Assembly (NCBI GenBank): GCA_027457205.1
Contig: DAIDTM010000404.1
Coordinates: 1-9,098, forward strand
Reading direction: 5' to 3'
DNA from: Anaerolineae bacterium
GTDB lineage: Bacteria > Chloroflexota > Anaerolineae > UBA4142
DNA: 9,098 bases
In this document: one piece after another, positions 5,546 to 9,098 of the stretch
Layout of the letters: the number at the start of each line of letters is the position of its first letter
How positions within the stretch are numbered: position 1 is the stretch's first letter
Notes under the pieces: generated by a model
What the model was told of the DNA's origin: nothing
The model's database searches: none
What the model saw: only the letters and a program-made list of their open reading frames with translations
Position numbers and translations under genes: made by a program

Positions 5546-7886
5546 ATTTTTTCTGCATCGCGCGCCACACCTTTTCCGATGTCAGCGGCATGTCAATGTG
5601 TCTTACGCCAAATGGTTTGAGCGCGTCCATCACCGCGTTCGCGACGGCTGGCGTCGAGCCAATCGTTCCGGCTTCGCCCGCGCCCTTCGCGCCGAGCGGA
5701 TTGACTGGCGATGGCGTCTCAGTGCGCGACGTCTCAAAGGACGGCAAGTTCGACGCGATCGGCAGCGCATAGTCCATCATCGAACCGGACAAGAGTTGCC
5801 CGTCGTCATCGTACACCGCGCCTTCCCACAACGCTTGCGCCAGTCCTTGAACGATGCCGCCGTGAATTTGTCCTTCGACGATCATCGGATTGATCACTTT
5901 GCCGACATCGTCAACGCAGATGTAACGCGTGAGATCGACTTTGCCCGTATCGGGATCGACCATCACGACCGCGATGTGCGCGCCGTTCGGGAACGTAAAA
6001 TTCGACGGATTGAAAAACGAGATTGCCTCCAGCCCGCTTTCGACATCCGCCGGCACCTTCTTGGCGGTGTACGCTTCGAGTGCGACCTCCTGGAACGTGA
6101 TGGCTTTCGACGGCGTGCCTTTGACGAAATACTTGCCGCCCTCAAAAACGACATCGGCTTCCGCGGCTTCCAGCATGTGCGTCGCAAACTTTTTGCCTTT
6201 TTCGATCACGCGCTGCGTCGCGACGTATACCGCCGCGCCGCCGACTGGCTGGCTGCGACTGCCATAAGTCCCCGCGCCCCAGGGCGTGCGTTCGGTATCG
6301 CCGTGGACGATCTCAACATCGTCAACGGACAGTCCCAACTGATCGGCGACGATCTGCGCAAAGGTCGTTTCATGTCCTTGCCCGTGGGCGTGCGAACCGG
6401 TGTACACCACCACTTTGCCGGTGGGATGCACGCGCACGAGCGCGCTCTCCACCAACGCGACGCCAGCGCCAATCGACGCTGCCACCTGAGCCGGCGCTGC
6501 GCCCGTGATCTCGACGTACGTGGAGATGCCAATGCCCATATATTTGCCTTGCTTCCGCAGCTCCGCTTGTTTCTTCCGCAAGTCGGCATAGCCCGCATTC
6601 TTCAATGCTTTTTCCAGCGTCGCCGGATAGTTGCCGCTGTCGTACGCGTAGACCATGCTCGTCTGGTACGGAGCCGAAGTGAACGGCGGGATCATGTTTT
6701 TGCGGCGCACCTCCGCCGGGTCCATCTTTAGCTCAAAGGCGACCCAATCCACCGCGCGCTCGATGAGATACGCGGCTTCAGGTCGCCCTGCGCCACGATA
6801 GGCGTCAACCGGCGTGGTGTTGGTGTACGTGCCCCACACTTCGACGAAAAAGTTCGATATTTGATAGACGCCTTGGAGCATCGGTCCGTAGAAAAAAGTT
6901 GGAATGAGCGGCGCAAAGTTCGAGAGGTACGCGCCTTGATTTGCCCACGTCTTGACCTTGAGCGCTGTGATCGTGCCATCTTTCTTGTAACCCACTTCGG
7001 CGTCGGTGATGTGGTCGCGCCCGTGGATCGTCGCCTTGTAATTTTCCGTACGTTCTTCAGTCCACTTGACCGGGCGCGCCAGTTGTTTGGCGGCAAAGCA
7101 TGCGATGACTTCGTCGGCGTAAAGATAGATTTTGCTGCCGAATCCGCCGCCAACATCCTGCGAAACGACGCGCAGCTTGTGCTCGGGTTGTCCCAAGACC
7201 AATGCCATAAGCAGTCGGATCAGGTGCGGGTTCTGAGTCGTCGTGTACAGGGTCAGATCGCCGGTCGCGGGCTGATAATCCGCAATGGCGACGCGCGGTT
7301 CCATCGCGGTAGGAATGAGACGCTGGTTGATGATCCGCTGCTTGATCACGCCATCCGCTTCTGTCAACGCCTTGTCGGCATCGCCAGCGCCGACCTTCCA
7401 GTAGTACGCGACGTTGTCAGGCGCTTCGGGATGCAACTGCGGCGCGCCCGCATGAGTCGCCTTCTCGCCGTCCACAACGACGGGCAAGGTCTCATATTCA
7501 ACGTCGATCAAGTCGAGTGCGTCCTTGGCAGTATAGCGATCGGTCGCGACGACCGCCGCCATGCCATCGCCGACATAGTGTACCTCGTCGATGGCTAACG
7601 GGTGGTGCTGCGCCGTCTTCATATCGGGCAAAACGAATCCGACCGGAATTGGATTCACGCCGCCCTTTTTCAAATCCTCGCCGGTGTAAACGGCAAGCAC
7701 GCCGGGATGCTTCTGCGCCCGGCTCGCGTCGATCTTTTTGATTCGCGCGTGCGCGTGCGGGCTGCGCAGGATCGCCATAAATGTCATGCGCGGGAGAACG
7801 ATGTTGTCTGTGTATTTTCCCGCGCCAGTAATCAGTCGAGGGTCTTCGCGACGCTTGACGGTTGAACCAATGATTTGCGTTGCCAT
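5544..7886 (-). CDS. coxL: CO dehydrogenase/xanthine dehydrogenase family large molybdopterin subunit, form II CoxL type
   Basis: A 780-aa catalytic subunit binding the molybdenum-pterin cytosine dinucleotide cofactor. It starts MATQIIGSTVKRREDPRLITG, the usual N-terminus of this family. Visible cofactor motifs are QDVGGGFGSK (243-252), the active-site loop AYRGAGR (362-368), GQGHET (502-507), and GAKGAGEAGTIG with the catalytic-type Glu at about 738. Known form I CO dehydrogenases carry AYXCSFR with a Cys that binds copper; that Cys is absent here and AYRGAGR is the form II hallmark. So CO oxidation is possible but unproved; an aldehyde, purine or other hydroxylase is equally open. Start ATG 7886 has AGGAGG 5 nt upstream. 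The stop TAG touches the repeat at 5471-5545. Confidence 0.93.
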   Translation of the reverse strand: MATQIIGSTVKRREDPRLITGAGKYTDNIVLPRMTFMAILRSPHAHARIKKIDASRAQKHPGVLAVYTGEDLKKGGVNPIPVGFVLPDMKTAQHHPLAIDEVHYVGDGMAAVVATDRYTAKDALDLIDVEYETLPVVVDGEKATHAGAPQLHPEAPDNVAYYWKVGAGDADKALTEADGVIKQRIINQRLIPTAMEPRVAIADYQPATGDLTLYTTTQNPHLIRLLMALVLGQPEHKLRVVSQDVGGGFGSKIYLYADEVIACFAAKQLARPVKWTEERTENYKATIHGRDHITDAEVGYKKDGTITALKVKTWANQGAYLSNFAPLIPTFFYGPMLQGVYQISNFFVEVWGTYTNTTPVDAYRGAGRPEAAYLIERAVDWVAFELKMDPAEVRRKNMIPPFTSAPYQTSMVYAYDSGNYPATLEKALKNAGYADLRKKQAELRKQGKYMGIGISTYVEITGAAPAQVAASIGAGVALVESALVRVHPTGKVVVYTGSHAHGQGHETTFAQIVADQLGLSVDDVEIVHGDTERTPWGAGTYGSRSQPVGGAAVYVATQRVIEKGKKFATHMLEAAEADVVFEGGKYFVKGTPSKAITFQEVALEAYTAKKVPADVESGLEAISFFNPSNFTFPNGAHIAVVMVDPDTGKVDLTRYICVDDVGKVINPMIVEGQIHGGIVQGLAQALWEGAVYDDDGQLLSGSMMDYALPIASNLPSFETSRTETPSPVNPLGAKGAGEAGTIGSTPAVANAVMDALKPFGVRHIDMPLTSEKVWRAMQKK

Positions 7887-7909
7887 TATTTCCTCCTAAA
7901 CAATAGTCC

Positions 7910-7992
7910 ACAGACGACAGAGCGCAGACTAAATCCGTTGTCTGTCACACTTGCCCTTGCGGGCGCTGCAAGGGTCTGTTGTCTGCCATCTG
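7910..7992. repeat. GACAGACAACAGA-type palindromic repeat overlapping the coxS 3' end
   Basis: ACAGACGACAGA (7910-7921) on the left faces GTTGTCTGT and TCTGTTGTCTGCC (to about 7987) on the right. A perfect 7-bp GC hairpin, CCCTTGC (7954-7960) with GCAAGGG (7968-7974), lies inside the right half. It covers the coxS stop and its last codons and reaches to the coxL ribosome site. It is related to the repeat at the next junction (5471-5545). Confidence 0.75.
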
Positions 7993-8445
7993 AGTTGCTG
8001 CTGCTTTGATCGCCTTGACGATGTTGTGGTATCCGGTGCAGCGGCAGATGTTTCCTTCGATCGCGTGGCGAATTTCTGCTTCCGTGGGATGCGGATTATG
8101 CTTGAGAAAATCCACCGCGGTCATAATCATGCCCGATGTGCAATAGCCGCATTGCAAGCCGTGATTGTCCCAGAACGCCTGTTGCAGCGGATGGTATACG
8201 CCATCCTGCTTCAGTCCTTCGATGGTCGTGATCTTGGAACCGCTGGCTTGGAGCGCGAGCATCGTGCACGATTTCACTGCCAGCCCATCCACCAGAACGG
8301 TGCACGCGCCGCACTGACTGGTGTCGCAGCCGACGTTCGTTCCGGTCAGTCCGAGCGTGTCTCGCAAATAGTGCACTAAGAGGAGTCGGGGATCGATGTC
8401 CGCTTCATAGATAACCCCGTTCACAGTTAATTTCAGTTGCGCCAT
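7945..8445 (-). CDS. coxS: CO dehydrogenase family 2Fe-2S small subunit (CoxS)
   Basis: A 166-aa subunit with two [2Fe-2S] clusters that relay electrons from the molybdenum site of CoxL to the FAD of CoxM. The plant-ferredoxin-type cluster uses C40, C45, C48 and C60 (GCDTSQCGACTVLVDG); the second, four-helix cluster uses C99, C102, C134 and C136 (QCGYCTSGM and CRCTGY). All eight Cys are present. The start is ATG 8443-8445 (MAQLKLTVNG), with GGAGGGAG 8 nt upstream; an in-frame ATG at 8502 would add 19 non-family residues. After the normal end near AIKAAATQ, the last 14 residues (MADNRPLQRPQGQV) are encoded by the intergenic repeat at 7910-7992. It is the first gene of the cassette. Confidence 0.95.
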   Translation of the reverse strand: MAQLKLTVNGVIYEADIDPRLLLVHYLRDTLGLTGTNVGCDTSQCGACTVLVDGLAVKSCTMLALQASGSKITTIEGLKQDGVYHPLQQAFWDNHGLQCGYCTSGMIMTAVDFLKHNPHPTEAEIRHAIEGNICRCTGYHNIVKAIKAAATQMADNRPLQRPQGQV

Positions 8446-8489
8446 TTTTCTCACTCCCTCCACTTTTTTCGACGGAGATTTGACCACCT

Positions 8490-8506
8490 GATATTTGAGC
8501 AATATC
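8490..8506. promoter_or_regulatory. Small AT-rich palindrome upstream of coxS
   Basis: GATATT (8490-8495) and AATATC (8501-8506) form a perfect 6-bp inverted repeat around five bases, about 45 nt before the coxS start. It could be an operator or a small RNA hairpin. No regulator can be named. Confidence 0.35.
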
Positions 8507-8524
8507 GACCGCGCTCAGTTTAGG

Positions 8525-8576
8525 TTGGCGGCGCTCTGGACGCCGCGTCGGCTTGAATGATTGATTCCACCGCCAA
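8525..8576. other. Two mutually exclusive hairpins between the leader terminator and coxS
   Basis: GCGGCG (8528-8533) pairs with CGCCGC (8541-8546) around seven bases. TTGGCGG (8525-8531) can instead pair perfectly with CCGCCAA (8570-8576). The two share 8528-8531 and so exclude each other. They lie in the 5' UTR of coxS, downstream of the intrinsic terminator. Confidence 0.5.
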
Positions 8577-8588
8577 TGAACAAGACGG

Positions 8589-8626
8589 AAAAATGCAAAG
8601 AGGCAGACTCGATTTGGGTCTGCCTC
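8589..8626 (-). terminator. Rho-independent terminator ending the cox leader RNA
   Basis: Minus strand: GAGGCAGAC, nine-base loop, GTCTGCCTC (perfect 9-bp stem at 8600-8626), then TTTGCATTTTT. It lies about 145 nt before the coxS start and about 220 nt after the promoter at 8851-8880. It is either an attenuator of the cox operon or the end of a separate small RNA. On the plus strand no T-run follows. Confidence 0.8.
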
Positions 8627-8845
8627 CGGAAGTTGATCTGGTTCTGGAAACGAATGAGAATGAAATCGCAACGACGCGCGCGCAAGCCACTTGCCCGAAT
8701 TGGCGAATGGCTTTCGATGCCACAGCAGTCTCTTGCGAACATTCGGTTGAACGCAGCATCACATCGTCCCCGCAATCATCACGGGAGATTCTTCGCTCTG
8801 TCCGCTCACGCCGCAGTCATCACGGCGTACTATTGCGGAACACCG
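8589..8845 (-). ncRNA. Candidate structured leader / small RNA upstream of coxS
   Basis: The transcript predicted from the promoter at 8851-8880 to the terminator at 8589-8626 is about 255 nt. Read on the minus strand it contains the hairpin ACGCCG-TGATGACTG-CGGCGT, then CCCG-TGATGATTG-CGGG 41 nt further on, then a weaker similar unit GTGATGCTGCG (8752-8762). A later stem pairs CCGAAT with ATTCGG, and GCAAG pairs with CTTGC around TGG. It matches none of the riboswitch classes I can recall (TPP, cobalamin, SAM, FMN, T-box, ZTP, fluoride, Moco). No convincing ORF lies in it. Whether it is a cis-acting leader or an independent RNA cannot be decided by eye. Confidence 0.5.
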
Positions 8846-8850
8846 GACGC

Positions 8851-8880
8851 ATTATAGGCAAATAGATTATCGCGTGTCAA
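8851..8880 (-). promoter_or_regulatory. Consensus sigma70-type promoter for the cox leader
   Basis: Minus strand: -35 TTGACA (8875-8880) and -10 TATAAT (8851-8856), both perfect, with an 18-bp spacer. Predicted start near 8844. A perfect promoter suggests strong basal initiation, which makes control by the downstream terminator or by a repressor likely. Confidence 0.88.
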
Positions 8881-8887
8881 GCGCGTG

Positions 8888-8905
8888 TTGTAAATATGTT
8901 CACAA
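8888..8905. promoter_or_regulatory. CRP/FNR-family-like palindromic operator
   Basis: TTGTAAATATGTTCACAA is an 18-bp imperfect palindrome. On the minus strand it reads TGTGA-N6-TTACA, nine of the ten half-site bases of the CRP consensus TGTGA-N6-TCACA. It is centred about 52 bp upstream of the predicted cox leader start and just behind its -35 box, between the two divergent promoters. The cognate regulator is not in the window. Confidence 0.45.
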
Positions 8906-8938
8906 AGTTCTCCCATCACGACTTGCGCTGGCGCACCT

Positions 8939-8967
8939 TTGCAAGATTGTTGGCTTGGTGGTAAACT
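8939..8967 (+). promoter_or_regulatory. Putative promoter of the degV-family gene
   Basis: TTGCAA (8939-8944) and TAAACT (8962-8967) with a 17-bp spacer; each box matches four of six consensus bases. It is followed by a 6-bp hairpin, AGCGAT/ATCGCT (8976-8993), in the short 5' UTR before the ribosome site AAGGAG (9000-9005). Confidence 0.5.
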
Positions 8968-9011
8968 AGAAATCGAGCGATGCGCCTATCGCTATTTTCA
9001 AGGAGTTCGCT

Positions 9012-9098
9012 GTGCCCAATGTAGCCATCGTGACCGACAGCGCTGCCAGCATCCCCGAACCACTGCTTCAATCGCTCGACATCCACTGGGTCCCTTAC
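9012..9098 (+). CDS. DegV family protein, N-terminal fragment (runs off the window)
   Basis: Reading from GTG 9012-9014 gives VPNVAIVTDSAASIPEPLL and continues to DIHWVPY at the window end; 29 codons are visible. The VAIVTDSAASIP opening, with TDS binding the fatty acid carboxylate, and the hydrophobic VPY strand are the standard start of DegV/FakB-type fatty-acid-binding proteins, which present acyl chains to a fatty acid kinase. AAGGAG lies 6 nt upstream of the GTG, fixing the start. It is divergent from the cox cassette and shares its control region. The remaining ~250 residues are outside the window. Confidence 0.85.
   Translation, partial: MPNVAIVTDSAASIPEPLLQSLDIHWVPY

Noticed and set aside
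5598..6731. A 377-codon plus-strand open frame inside coxL
   Set aside because: It is a shadow of the CoxL reading frame; its Arg/His/Asp-rich composition is typical of antisense frames in GC-rich genes.
5544..7886. Form I (proven) CO dehydrogenase
   Set aside because: The AYXCSFR copper-binding loop is absent; the loop reads AYRGAGR and the gene order is S-L-M, both form II traits.
5471..7992. CRISPR array from the repeated ACAGAC units
   Set aside because: The units are short, degenerate and palindromic, without equal-length unique spacers.
8589..8845. Possible 6S RNA, because TGTTCGCAAG in the leader also occurs in E. coli 6S RNA
   Set aside because: The segment lies mid-transcript, and I see no long closing stem joining the 5' and 3' ends or an open central bubble; a ten-base match is not enough.
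8557..8865. Small plus- and minus-strand open frames in the cox/degV control region
   Set aside because: They lack family motifs and convincing ribosome sites, and they overlap a promoter, hairpins and a terminator.

Overview
The window is about 9.1 kb of GC-rich bacterial DNA. Nearly everything is read from the minus strand; only the gene cut off at the right end is on the plus strand. A leucine-type T-box leader, Ala tRNAs without encoded CCA, and a form II-type cox cassette suggest a Chloroflexota-like or other monoderm-affiliated bacterium. That assignment is inference from gene content, since no marker gene is present.

Layout in the direction of minus-strand transcription, right to left. 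Positions 8446-9011 form a divergent control region. It holds a near-perfect sigma70-type promoter (8851-8880) pointing at the cox genes, a CRP/FNR-like palindrome (8888-8905), a weaker plus-strand promoter (8939-8967) for a degV-family gene (9012 to the end), and a leader of about 250 nt. The leader has two hairpins with nearly identical nine-base loops and ends in a Rho-independent terminator before coxS.

Next comes a compact cassette: coxS (2Fe-2S subunit), coxL (molybdopterin subunit), coxM (FAD subunit), coxG (SRPBCC membrane-anchor/maturation protein), coxD (MoxR-type AAA+ ATPase) and coxE (VWA protein). S, L and M make a heterotrimeric molybdenum hydroxylase of the CO dehydrogenase/xanthine dehydrogenase family. 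The CoxL active-site motif is AYRGAGR and the order is S-L-M, so this is the form II type; the true substrate is not settled. G, D and E are the usual maturation partners. Two junctions (S/L and L/M) carry related GACAGACAACAGA-type palindromic repeats, and one of them supplies the C-terminal codons of CoxS.

Directly after coxE, with its own strong promoter, are two nearly identical tRNA-Ala genes (anticodons CGC and GGC), separated and followed by an AT-rich palindromic repeat. Then comes a T-box riboswitch with a CTC (Leu) specifier and an intrinsic terminator, controlling a branched-chain amino acid aminotransferase gene (ilvE). Its stem III region is occupied by a GGTTG-rich repeat. A 5' fragment of an alpha/beta hydrolase gene follows and runs off the left edge.
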